Of a stretch of 64,000 bases of DNA, positions 56,307-64,000 are shown in pieces; position 1 is the first letter of the stretch, and every line of letters starts with the position of its first letter. The notes below the pieces were generated by a model, which was given only the letters and a program-made list of their open reading frames with translations, did not search any database and was not told the origin of the DNA. A program made the position numbers and the translations under genes. This DNA is from Candidatus Gastranaerophilales bacterium. GTDB taxonomy: Bacteria; Cyanobacteriota; Vampirovibrionia; Gastranaerophilales; Gastranaerophilaceae. The stretch is from contig CALUPH010000007.1 in the NCBI GenBank assembly GCA_944322615.1, positions 1 through 64,000 of the forward strand, read 5' to 3'.

Positions 56307-57179
56307 TTAGCTTTTTATATTTACTGTACAATTTTTACAAATAACAGGTTTATTGGCTAGTAGTTCTTTTCTTATTTTTGAAAAATTCTCATTATTAAAA
56401 TATGATTTTATGTCTTTATAATTTCCAAAATCCATTTTACAATTAGCATCATTACAACATAAAGCCAATGTACCATCAGGATGAATAACAATTGTTTTAA
56501 ATGGTTGAGTACATATTTCCCTCGTGGCTTCTTTATTACATTCAAAAAGTATTTCTTCTAATCCATCCACTTGTACATTCTCAAATATTTTATTTTGCTC
56601 ATTCCAACTTATAGGACGCACTATAGGATTAAAAACTATACTGTCTGTATAGTTTTTCCATTTTTCAATAAACAGATTTATCTTTGTATTCTTATCACAA
56701 GTACAGTTTATTAAACGAGTTGGAGTTTTTTGTTCTTTTGCTCTTTGTTGTTTTACCAATATATCAAAATCTTTTATATTTTGAAGAACTTTATTAAAAT
56801 CAATGTTTTTTCTGTATTTTTCATATGTTTCTTTATCATATCCTTCAATTGAATATATGATATGGGATAATTTTAGTAGAGAATCATAATGACTATCTGC
56901 TAACGACATATTTGTAATTACTAATATATTGTATTTTAATTTATTCAAATAACTTACAAATTCGTCAAAATCTGGATGGAGCATAGCTTCTCCATATGCA
57001 GACAGGGAAATTATTCTAATTGTTTTAATTTCCTTTACCTGTCTCATTATTTCGTAAAAAACCTCTTTTTTCATAATACCTTGTGGAACATCTTTCCCCA
57101 AATTTCTTAAACAAAACAGACATTCTGCATTACATTTACCGCAAATATCTATAGTTATTTGTACTGGTTCTATTTTCAT
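56307..57179 (-). CDS. Radical SAM/SPASM protein
   Basis: A 290-residue radical SAM protein with C16-x3-C20-x2-C23 in CGKCNAECLFC, ISLSAYGEAMLHPDF (the GGE position reads YGE) and YSIEGYDKETYEKYR. The C-terminus has a SPASM-like set: CTQPFKTIVIHPDGTLALCC, NCKMDFGN and CKNC. It is not a close paralogue of the SPASM gene at 51580-52602. Its ATG overlaps the stop of the GT8 gene by 4 bp, so it ends the leftward operon of unknown gene, ATP-grasp, small peptide, GT8 and this enzyme. Substrate unknown; the peptide is the obvious candidate. Confidence 0.87.
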   Translation of the reverse strand: MKIEPVQITIDICGKCNAECLFCLRNLGKDVPQGIMKKEVFYEIMRQVKEIKTIRIISLSAYGEAMLHPDFDEFVSYLNKLKYNILVITNMSLADSHYDSLLKLSHIIYSIEGYDKETYEKYRKNIDFNKVLQNIKDFDILVKQQRAKEQKTPTRLINCTCDKNTKINLFIEKWKNYTDSIVFNPIVRPISWNEQNKIFENVQVDGLEEILFECNKEATREICTQPFKTIVIHPDGTLALCCNDANCKMDFGNYKDIKSYFNNENFSKIRKELLANKPVICKNCTVNIKS

Positions 57180-58240
57180 TTCTTACTCGCTTCAGATATT
57201 ACAAAATCAAAGTGTTTATGAAAAAATCTTTTCTGGATATAAAAAAGTCTTGTTATGAAGGAGAAAATATGTTTTCTCGTTTTATTATTATTATATAAAA
57301 TCATAATTATATAATAATAAATTCCTTTTTTATTTTTAAAAATTTTTATAAGATACTGTTTTACATATTCTTTTAGGTGAAAATATGGATCTTCAATATT
57401 TTGCATAAGATATAATATATAATTACTTTTCAGCTTTATATTTTTATATGGAGTTGCCTTTAAATAAAATAAAAATAAATCTTGCTTTGAGTGAAAAGTA
57501 TATTTATACCATGGTTTATAATGAAAAGACCCAGCATAATGGATTATAACAGGTTTATCATAAGCCTCTTGTATTTCTTCTTCTGAATATATGTAAAGGT
57601 TAGATTTTCTTATTTGCTTTTCTAACGTTTGTAATAGTATATCTCCAGCATTATATTTTGGTGGAATTTTTAAATATTTGCCTTTTAAGACATCATTTAA
57701 TGCATCTTGATCAAAACACTCAAGTTTATCTGGATTTAATTTTATAAATTCAAATACTTTTTTAGGTATAGAGTGTTCTCTGAAATAAGATAAATTCATA
57801 AGCATAACACCAGAATTAAAGTAATTTTCTATTACTTCGACACATGCTATTGCATAAGAATCAATACAGATAGAATATAATTCTTGCAAATCAGAATTAA
57901 CTATAATATCTGAATCAAGATATAAAACTTTAGAAATATATAAAGGAAGTATATAAGCAATATTAATCCTCACATATGCAGTTCTAGACAATCTAGAATC
58001 CTTATTATTCGGACAGATGCTAAAATCACTTAATGAAATATGATAGGTGAAAACTTTTACATTATTTTCTTCTATCCACTTAACAAGTTTAGATATTTGT
58101 TTTTGTTTAATATCTGCATATATAAGATGAAAAACAATGTTAGACTTATTATTGGTAATAATAGAATTTATTGTTGCATAAACATATTGGATATAATTTT
58201 TATCAATAGTTAAACATATATTAATATCAGTGTTACTCAT
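57176..58240 (-). CDS. Family 8 glycosyltransferase
   Basis: A 354-residue GT8 enzyme (LgtC/glycogenin-like, usually UDP-glucose or UDP-galactose dependent). It opens INICLTIDKNYIQYVYATINSI, has LSRTAYVRINIAYILP, the metal-binding DxD in VLYLDSDIIVN, FNSGVMLMNL, FDQDALNDVL and IHYAGSFHYKPW. The ATG at 58240 is 4 nt after the stop of the 60-residue peptide gene and has no separate ribosome site, so translation is probably coupled. The longer open frame to 58339 only reads through the peptide gene out of frame. Acceptor unknown: lipooligosaccharide or the peptide. Confidence 0.87.
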   Translation of the reverse strand: MSNTDINICLTIDKNYIQYVYATINSIITNNKSNIVFHLIYADIKQKQISKLVKWIEENNVKVFTYHISLSDFSICPNNKDSRLSRTAYVRINIAYILPLYISKVLYLDSDIIVNSDLQELYSICIDSYAIACVEVIENYFNSGVMLMNLSYFREHSIPKKVFEFIKLNPDKLECFDQDALNDVLKGKYLKIPPKYNAGDILLQTLEKQIRKSNLYIYSEEEIQEAYDKPVIIHYAGSFHYKPWYKYTFHSKQDLFLFYLKATPYKNIKLKSNYILYLMQNIEDPYFHLKEYVKQYLIKIFKNKKGIYYYIIMILYNNNKTRKHIFSFITRLFYIQKRFFHKHFDFVISEASKK

Positions 58241-58244
58241 TATT

Positions 58245-58427
58245 TTATTTGTAGGTAAAGAAATATCTTCCTGCATTTGAATATGTTGCAGCAATTTTAC
58301 TCCAATCATAGAAATCATCATCAAATTCATTTGCGTCAAGATTATTTTCTTCTAAATTCTTCTCAAAAGACTGAATTTTCATTTCATTCAATTTATCACT
58401 AAAAAAGTTTTTAAAACTTTCAAACAT
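58245..58427 (-). CDS. 60-residue peptide gene, possible modified-peptide precursor
   Basis: A real small gene rather than a chance frame: AAAGGGGAATAATCT precedes its ATG, it fills the gap between two operon genes exactly, and its stop is 4 nt from the GT8 start. The peptide has a basic helical N-terminus (MFESFKNFFSDKLNEMK), an acidic middle (LEENNLDANEFDDDFYDW) and an aromatic, basic end (SKIAATYSNAGRYFFTYK). A leader-core layout with Tyr/Phe/Asn in the last 13 residues would suit a peptide modified by nearby radical SAM enzymes; this is inference. It has no cysteine and no signal peptide. Confidence 0.62.
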   Translation of the reverse strand: MFESFKNFFSDKLNEMKIQSFEKNLEENNLDANEFDDDFYDWSKIAATYSNAGRYFFTYK

Positions 58428-58440
58428 AGATTATTCCCCT

Positions 58441-59310
58441 TTATTTTATTAATAACATATTTCCTATTTTACGATCAACTTTTGAATCAGTATACTTCAT
58501 AAAACCACTAAATGGAGTAAACGTCATTTCTGCTAAATATATATTTCCCTGATTTTCATAAAAGTCAACACGCACCAATTTGAATTGTTCTGATAGTTTT
58601 TTTGCATACTCTATCATTTTTTGCAAATTTTTAGGTGGCTCTATTACATATGATAATTTTGGATGATCAGTATATTCATAATCAAGTTTTTGCCAATTTA
58701 AATCAAAAAATGCAACTTTCTCGTTCCTAAAACACTCAATAAATTTTGGTTCTCCATTAAAACATGTTATTTTAAATTCCATAAAACCATGATTTGGATC
58801 TTCTCCATGAATATATTCTTCAACAAAAATTTGTCTTTTTATACCACTATACTGCATTTCAAAACAAAAATTAAAAGAGAAATCTCTAGATAAAATAAAA
58901 TCAAAGTATTTTCTATGCATATTAAAAGATAATTCTGAATCTTTTGATAAATATTCATCTTTATCTGAAATAATTATTGAATCTTTACAATAAGCATTTG
59001 TTTTTATAACAAATTGTTGTGGACATTTAGAAAAATCGAGCTCATCAAAAGAATTTGCGACATCATATACTTTTGCAGTCTTTATTTCAGGAAAGCTTCT
59101 TTTAATGTATTCTTTTACTCCAAGTTTATCTGTCAACTGAGATTTTATGGGTGTGCAATCAAATAATTTTATCCATTGAATTTTGGCACTATAATCCTTC
59201 GGATTTGATAAATCCAACGACTTTCCCATTATTTCTTTGTAGAACTTTCTCAAGTAGTTTGGTCGCATTGATGGAGGAATTTTAGTTAAAAATTCATAAC
59301 TATACTTCAT
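58441..59310 (-). CDS. TupA-like ATP-grasp protein
   Basis: A 289-residue protein of the TupA-like ATP-grasp family, named for teichuronopeptide synthesis and common in polysaccharide gene clusters; it probably ligates an amino acid or similar group to a carboxylate using ATP. Visible elements are PKDYSAKIQWIKLFD, KLGVKEYIKRSF, FVIKTNAYCKDSIII (nucleotide-binding lysine region), RQIFVEEYIHGEDPN, MEFKITCFNGEPKFI, and LVRVDFYENQGNIYLAEMTF with metal-binding acidic residues. AGGAAGTAAGCAAA precedes the ATG. It lies 13 bp before the peptide gene in the same operon. Confidence 0.85.
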   Translation of the reverse strand: MKYSYEFLTKIPPSMRPNYLRKFYKEIMGKSLDLSNPKDYSAKIQWIKLFDCTPIKSQLTDKLGVKEYIKRSFPEIKTAKVYDVANSFDELDFSKCPQQFVIKTNAYCKDSIIISDKDEYLSKDSELSFNMHRKYFDFILSRDFSFNFCFEMQYSGIKRQIFVEEYIHGEDPNHGFMEFKITCFNGEPKFIECFRNEKVAFFDLNWQKLDYEYTDHPKLSYVIEPPKNLQKMIEYAKKLSEQFKLVRVDFYENQGNIYLAEMTFTPFSGFMKYTDSKVDRKIGNMLLIK

Positions 59311-59322
59311 TTTGCTTACTTC

Positions 59323-59925
59323 CTATTTGAACAATATATCATAAAACATACTCTGAGTAAATATATTAAGACGATTTAGAAGTCCAAGAGTTTTGGCATT
59401 TTTCATTATACAAGTATTTTTCAAATAATAACTTTCAGTATTTGGATTACTTTTTATAATTTTTTTTAATTTCTCAAAATCAAAACTATCTATTAAATAT
59501 TTTTTGATTATTTTAAAGTTAAGTTCATTCATCTTTGTTTTTTCTGCAAATTTTCTACCGTATTTTTGCGTTATAAAAGTTTCAATTTCTTTCTTTGATT
59601 TATTCATAAAACACAAATCATAATAATCATATAAAATATTTGATACAGATTCATTTTGGCCATTTAGACGTTGTTTATATCTTTTTATAAATTTTTGAAT
59701 TCTTTTTTTATCTTTTAGAACAACTGAACATAAGAAAAATAAATATTCAGAGGGTAATTTAGATATTTTTTCGGGATAGATTTCTTCTACAATATTATCC
59801 AAAGTTTTTATTAAATCTTTAATGGTTATGTTTTCAGTTTTTTCACCATATGAATATTTTTGCCATTTTATTACCTTTTGCTTTTTTTGAATTATTTTCG
59901 CTGTGAGTTTTGGATGACATATCAT
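59323..59925 (-). CDS. Uncharacterised 200-aa protein, probably 5'-truncated at repeat junction
   Basis: A basic, helical protein with no recognised family (LSKLPSEYLFFLCSVV-like helices, then NILYDYYDLCFMNKSKKEIE). It ends 12 bp before the ATP-grasp gene and so belongs to that operon. The annotated ATG at 59925 has no ribosome site, and the frame stays open upstream (TVRVFIPEMICHPKL) into the TPR-derived sequence at about 59953, which suggests that the real 5' end was lost when the TPR fragment became joined. Promoter and true start cannot be seen here. Confidence 0.6.
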   Translation of the reverse strand: MICHPKLTAKIIQKKQKVIKWQKYSYGEKTENITIKDLIKTLDNIVEEIYPEKISKLPSEYLFFLCSVVLKDKKRIQKFIKRYKQRLNGQNESVSNILYDYYDLCFMNKSKKEIETFITQKYGRKFAEKTKMNELNFKIIKKYLIDSFDFEKLKKIIKSNPNTESYYLKNTCIMKNAKTLGLLNRLNIFTQSMFYDILFK

Positions 59926-59953
59926 TTCGGGTATAAAAACCCTTACTGTAGGA

Positions 59954-61080
59954 AAAATCCTAAAAATGCATTTGAATATAAAGCTAAAATTGAATCTGCA
60001 TTATTTCTAAAAAAATACAAAATCAGTAATAAATTAATTAAAGAAGCAGAATGTAACAACTATCTTGATTTAAATTCTTATCAGGTAATTTCTTACTTAT
60101 ATTGTAATAATAAAAAATATAAAGAATGTATAATTTATGCAAATAAAGCAATTTTATGCAATAGTGAATCAGGCTATAATTATTTTATAAAGGGCAATGC
60201 TCTTTATAAACAAAAAAGATATAAAGAGGCAATTCAATACTTAAAATCAGCTGAAAAATATAAATATAAATCAAAATATTTAAATTTAATGCTTGCATAT
60301 TCATACTTAGAAGAAAATGATTATAAAAATTCTCTAAAGTATACTCAAAAAGTAAAAAAAGATGCAAACCCTTTCTATGAAAGAGGAACTATGTTTTATA
60401 ATCAGAAGAATTATGATAAGGCATTAAATGATCTTTTAATGGCAGAATCTGTCGGATATAAAGATGATTTTATATATACAAGATTATCATTTTTATATGC
60501 AAATAAAGGTGAATATGAAAAATCTTTAAATTATGCAAATAAAGCTATTATCAACAACTCAAAAGATGGTATTGCACACTATAGAAAAGGCATTGCTTTA
60601 TATAATATGAAAGATTATATAAATGCAAAAAAATCTTTTCTTCAAGCTGAAAAATTAAATTATATTCACTCAGGCAATATGTTTGAAAAATTATCTTTCA
60701 TTTTCACTATAGAAAATAATTATAAACAAGCAATTAATTATGCGAATAAAGCAATTATTTTAAATTCTCAAAATGCATATGCGTATTATAGAAAAGGTTA
60801 TGCACTATTTTATTCTCAAAAATTTTCAAAAGCAAAAGAAAGCTTGGTAAAATCAGATAAATTAGGCTTCTTAAATTATAATTTATTCTCAATGTTATCT
60901 TATCTTTTTTATATTGAAAATGATTTTAAGAAAGCACACTTTTATATTAATAAAGCTCTATTATTATGCAAAGATGATTCAACTATATATTATTTAAAAG
61001 CAGGTATTTTAGCTAGTCTTGGTAAAGAAAAAGAAGCTGTAAATTATTATCAGAAAGCACTTACTTTAGAAGGAAACTAG
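59954..61080 (+). pseudogene. 5'-truncated TPR gene, hybrid second copy
   Basis: It corresponds to codons from about 140 onward of the TPR gene at 48816-50360. The first 416 bp (59954-60369) differ at about 35 positions from 49234-49649, then identity is complete to the stop. There is no start codon with a ribosome site; open frames upstream of 59954 are the reverse of the 59323-59925 gene. I read it as a pre-existing truncated TPR paralogue whose 3' part was replaced by recombination with the full-length gene. Translation is unlikely unless a fortuitous start is used. Confidence 0.75.
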
Positions 61081-61188
61081 CTCTTTACTCTTTATAAATT
61101 TATAGAAATTAAGTTTGTGCATAAAATTTTTCTTGCAATATTTATTCTGTTAAAATATATTTATCATTAATCAATTTGTAAGATACAA

Positions 61189-61716
61189 TTATTTATTAAT
61201 ATGCTTTATTATTTGTTGCGCTTTATTATAACAGTATTTACACTCCGAACCGCATTTATAATGACAATCTTTTCCGTTTTTTACAAAATATCTAATGTCA
61301 GGTAAATGTTTCTTTATATCTTTTACTAATAATTCTACAGGCAAATTTCTTGAATAACGATATCTGAAATAAAAAAATCTTATTGGAATATTATCAATAG
61401 AATGAGGATTCTTAATACCATTAAAATAATTATAATAGTAGTTTAATAACATATTGTTAGTTGGGACAGTTCTTCCAACAAGCTTATAATGCCTATATCC
61501 CATATCACCATAATAATCAATTTCCCAAGGGAAAATAATTCTTGATAAACACAAATATTCTATATATTGTTGTAGAGAAGTTGTTAAATCATAACATTTT
61601 TTAGATATAAAGAAATGCTCAAATTTTTCATTTTCATCAGGGAAAAGTTTTTTTGATGTAAATCTGCTCTTTGTGTTAAAGCATGCTCTTTTCGGAATGG
61701 ACATCCCATAATACAA
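61189..61716 (-). CDS. U32-peptidase-like protein, C-terminal part in -1 frame (copy B)
   Basis: Identical to 50469-50996, including the same frameshifted state relative to its N-terminal partner at 61584-62297. Sharing the split means it predates the duplication, is functional recoding, or is a consensus artefact. The candidate heptamer lies at 61653-61647. Confidence 0.6.
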   Translation of the reverse strand: MYYGMSIPKRACFNTKSRFTSKKLFPDENEKFEHFFISKKCYDLTTSLQQYIEYLCLSRIIFPWEIDYYGDMGYRHYKLVGRTVPTNNMLLNYYYNYFNGIKNPHSIDNIPIRFFYFRYRYSRNLPVELLVKDIKKHLPDIRYFVKNGKDCHYKCGSECKYCYNKAQQIIKHINK

Positions 61717-62297
61717 CCTTCATCAGCAATAAGTTCAATTTCTGTATCGGAAAATTCTTTTCTTAAATTTTTTAATAAATGAAAGTCTTTATTTATTTCA
61801 TAGCTTGGAATAAACTCCTTTATAAAAGGAAATAATTTCATCATGTTTTTAAACTGAGCAATTTGCGTATATTCGCAAGATGTGGACATATATATTTGAA
61901 AATCAGGATGATATTTCTTAAGATAGCTTACTACTTGAAAATTAGTTACTCTTACCTTATTTGAACCAGTTGCTCTTAATTTATCCATTAAAATATCTAA
62001 AGCTTTTTTCTGCTCTTCATGTACCTCCTGAATATTTGAAAATCCTGCTACAGAATTCAATAAATATATAAATTCAAATTTGTTCTTCTTTGCATATTTT
62101 ATAAGTGGCATTACAAATTCAAAATTTGGTATTTCGTTTTCTGTTCTTATTTGCTCAAAAGATGACCTGTCAGATGCTTGTATTGGTAATGCAAAATAGA
62201 AAGAAGTAATCTTTGAATTAGAGAAATTATTATTAATAGCAATTATATCATCAATATATTTTAATTCTAAAGGCATAGGAACTGAAAATTCATACAT
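61584..62297 (-). CDS. U32-peptidase-like protein, N-terminal part (copy B)
   Basis: Identical to 50864-51577, with the family-type EGCIMGCPFRKEH segment followed by the in-register A-AAA-AAC. See copy A for domain details. It again starts 2 bp after the SPASM radical SAM gene. Confidence 0.68.
   Translation of the reverse strand: MYEFSVPMPLELKYIDDIIAINNNFSNSKITSFYFALPIQASDRSSFEQIRTENEIPNFEFVMPLIKYAKKNKFEFIYLLNSVAGFSNIQEVHEEQKKALDILMDKLRATGSNKVRVTNFQVVSYLKKYHPDFQIYMSTSCEYTQIAQFKNMMKLFPFIKEFIPSYEINKDFHLLKNLRKEFSDTEIELIADEGCIMGCPFRKEHALTQRADLHQKNFSLMKMKNLSISLYLKNVMI
61647..61653 (-). other. Candidate -1 frameshift heptamer A-AAA-AAC (copy B)
   Basis: Same heptamer and register as at 50927-50933. 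Confidence 0.45.
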
Positions 62298-62299
62298 GC

Positions 62300-63322
62300 T
62301 TATTTATCCGTTCTAAAAGTTTTACAATGCTCTTTCAACTTTATAATATCATTAATTTTAAATGCAAGACAACTGCCCAAACAAGTATGGTGTTTTAATT
62401 CTTTACAATCATTGCAGCCTGGTTCTGGCGGTAACAATGCTATATAACTATCTATTTCACTGTGAAAGAAATGTTTTAGCTGAATTGGATTATCAAAATC
62501 CGATATCGGAACTCTTATATAATCGGAAAGACCTAAGCATCTGACTGCAGTTAAATCAGGTAAAATATCCAATACCGGAATACAATATGGGTTTTCTAAT
62601 AAATTAAATTTAACATCAAAACTATTTAATAATTTTAATTCTTCATTGTTAAATAAACATTGTCTAAAGTTATTACAGTCAAAGAATGGATTTATATTAT
62701 TTTCTTTACATTTTTTTGCAAATCCGATTATAAAATCTTTATTTTCTTTGAAATATTCACCTGGTTTTCTTTCAATTTTTCGTGAGGTATTTGGAATAAC
62801 TAAGCTAATTCTTATATATTTTTGGTTATATTTCTTTAACAGATAAAAAATAAAATCATAATTCATATCTCTACTGTATAAATTAATACCTAATGTAAAA
62901 TTATCTCTAATTTTTTTATTAAGTAATTTTATATTTTCATCTAACTTCTCAAAGTTTTTTTCACCCATATCTTTGGGCGAATTACAATTTACTAAAATTT
63001 TAAAATTACCTTTCTTTATTAAATCTACATAAGGATTTAATTCTACACCATTAGTATATATTCCTATATACAATTTTTTTGTATTAATTCTATCTGCAAC
63101 TAAAAACTTAAGAATCTTTTCAAAATCTGGATGTAATGTTGGTTCTCCTCCAATTAACGATATTTTCTCATTTTTTGATTTCCTAATAAATTTATATGCT
63201 TCTATAAAATTTTCATATGAGATATTTATATATTCATTAATATTTCTTTCTGTTTTTAATTCATTTGCAAAACAATAAGGACAATGTAAATTACATTTAT
63301 ATGTTAAAAATATATTAGACAT
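62300..63322 (-). CDS. Radical SAM protein with SPASM-like C-terminus (copy B)
   Basis: Identical to 51580-52602: C10, C14, C17 cluster motif and C-terminal cysteine set unchanged. It overlaps the upstream B12-type gene by 8 bp, as in copy A, so the operon structure is preserved. Confidence 0.85.
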   Translation of the reverse strand: MSNIFLTYKCNLHCPYCFANELKTERNINEYINISYENFIEAYKFIRKSKNEKISLIGGEPTLHPDFEKILKFLVADRINTKKLYIGIYTNGVELNPYVDLIKKGNFKILVNCNSPKDMGEKNFEKLDENIKLLNKKIRDNFTLGINLYSRDMNYDFIFYLLKKYNQKYIRISLVIPNTSRKIERKPGEYFKENKDFIIGFAKKCKENNINPFFDCNNFRQCLFNNEELKLLNSFDVKFNLLENPYCIPVLDILPDLTAVRCLGLSDYIRVPISDFDNPIQLKHFFHSEIDSYIALLPPEPGCNDCKELKHHTCLGSCLAFKINDIIKLKEHCKTFRTDK

Positions 63323-64000
63323 ATTTTTGTTTTCTCCGCTTAAATATAATATAATTCTTAGCTATAAAAAATAAAAACTTATTCTTACTTATTATATCTA
63401 TTAATTTACTCATAAATTTTAAATATATATTAGAATATTTATTAGCATATTGTAAATTATAAACAGCTATTATTTCAAAAAAAATATTTTTCTCGTGATA
63501 TGCTCTTTTTATTCTTTCAATATATAAATTTATTGTATTCTGGTCTACAAGAAAACTATTTTTTAAATTATCTATATTTTTATAAAATTCACTTCCATTC
63601 AAAAATAAAACTATAGGGGAAAACATTAATATATCAATATGTTTTTTATTTTTTATTAAAAAATTTATATCATTTTTTATTTGTTCTTTTGTTTCATTTG
63701 GATAGCCAAAAATAACAGAGACTAAATTAGATATATCTGCCCTATTCGCATTTTTTAATATTTCTGGAACTTTTTCAATGTTAATTCCTTTATTTATATA
63801 CTTTAAAACTTCTGGAGTAGTAGCATCTAAGCCCCAATTAATTCTAACACATCCGGATTTTCGCAATTTTTTTAGTAAATCCTTATTAAATTCTTTTTCA
63901 AATCTTGCATAAATCGAATATGTAATTCCAAGTTTTTTTTCTATAAGTATTTTAGCAAGCTCATCTAAAAATTTAGGATGAAGCGCATTATCCCACATGT
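63315..64000 (-). CDS. B12-binding-type radical SAM protein (copy B), cut by window edge
   Basis: C-terminal 228 codons or so of a copy of 52595-54418, from FYMWDNALHP to the stop, identical where visible. The frame continues past the window, so the Met near 63998 is internal, not a start. The 4Fe-4S motif and N-terminal domain lie outside. Confidence 0.85.
   Translation of the reverse strand, partial: MWDNALHPKFLDELAKILIEKKLGITYSIYARFEKEFNKDLLKKLRKSGCVRINWGLDATTPEVLKYINKGINIEKVPEILKNANRADISNLVSVIFGYPNETKEQIKNDINFLIKNKKHIDILMFSPIVLFLNGSEFYKNIDNLKNSFLVDQNTINLYIERIKRAYHEKNIFFEIIAVYNLQYANKYSNIYLKFMSKLIDIISKNKFLFFIAKNYIIFKRRKQKYV

Larger units (their letters stand above)
60370..64000. repeat. 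Direct repeat, copy B (identical to 49650-53280, runs off window)
   Basis: Second copy of the TPR-to-radical-SAM segment, with no visible difference from copy A at the constant 10,720-bp offset. It is cut by the window end, so its full length, and whether the following genes (B12-type paralogue, SPASM, GT8, peptide) are also duplicated, cannot be told. No insertion sequence, transposase or target-site duplication is seen at the left junction. Confidence 0.95.

Noticed and set aside
59860-59953. Start of the second TPR copy at the ATG at 59860
   Set aside because: This stretch is the reverse strand of the 59323-59925 gene and its residues do not match the full-length TPR protein. Homology begins only at 59954.
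59926-59970. Insertion sequence or integrase site at the duplication junction
   Set aside because: No transposase, terminal inverted repeats, tRNA end or target duplication is visible. Homology between TPR paralogues explains the join better.

Overview
Composition and family content suggest a low-GC, Gram-negative, non-photosynthetic bacterium, most likely a gut Gastranaerophilales-type member of the cyanobacterial lineage (Melainabacteria/Vampirovibrionia). The DNA is strongly AT-rich, the standard code fits every gene, Shine-Dalgarno (SD) sites are common, and lipid A genes (lpxB, lpxI) are present. Many proteins have no assignable family, and several resemble lineage-restricted proteins I recall from that group. 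The taxonomic call is inference, not proof.

Layout. 1-4.8 kb: the end of a tRNA-Ser(UGA), a family 2 glycosyltransferase, a LuxR-type response regulator, two small uncharacterised genes, rpiB, and an unusual receiver-STAS protein. 5.0-8.7 kb: a plus-strand operon of a membrane protein, a sugar-type ABC substrate-binding protein and an NCS2 purine permease. 8.9-11.8 kb: unknown secreted and membrane proteins, including a GT-C-like enzyme. 11.8-27.6 kb: an accessory-looking region. It holds three large proteins sharing a calcium-binding-like N-terminal domain (one with a 15-bp minisatellite, one of 1734 aa, one ending in a C39-like cysteine peptidase), a three-gene archaeal-type glutamate synthase, three copies of a roughly 200-nt terminator-ended putative RNA, and a protein with eight exact-length 27-residue repeats followed by a HExxH metallopeptidase-like domain. 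27.6-47 kb: mostly housekeeping and signalling, with mtaB, dnaE, two HD-GYP proteins, a glycosyltransferase, lpxI-lpxB, a phosphate transport operon, a sigma factor, a HerA-like protein with a degenerate P-loop, and a BadF-type activator. 47-64 kb: a membrane-associated unknown, a TPR protein, and a cluster rich in radical SAM enzymes.

The radical SAM cluster is the most unusual part. It has two paralogous radical SAM enzymes of the B12-binding/RiPP-maturase type, two SPASM-like radical SAM enzymes, a U32-peptidase-like gene split by a -1 frameshift over an in-register A-AAA-AAC site, a GT8 glycosyltransferase, a TupA-like ATP-grasp protein, and a strongly SD-preceded 60-residue peptide gene that could be the substrate. 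From about 60.37 kb to the window end the sequence repeats 49.65-53.28 kb exactly, with a constant offset of 10,720 bp. The join lies inside a 5'-truncated TPR paralogue that is only about 92% identical before becoming identical. This looks like unequal recombination between TPR paralogues that duplicated the cluster, or an assembly artefact imitating it.

Signalling genes are plentiful: NarL-type, STAS and two HD-GYP outputs plus a sigma factor. Apart from the glutamate synthase, lpx and phosphate operons, most multigene units here lack an assigned function.
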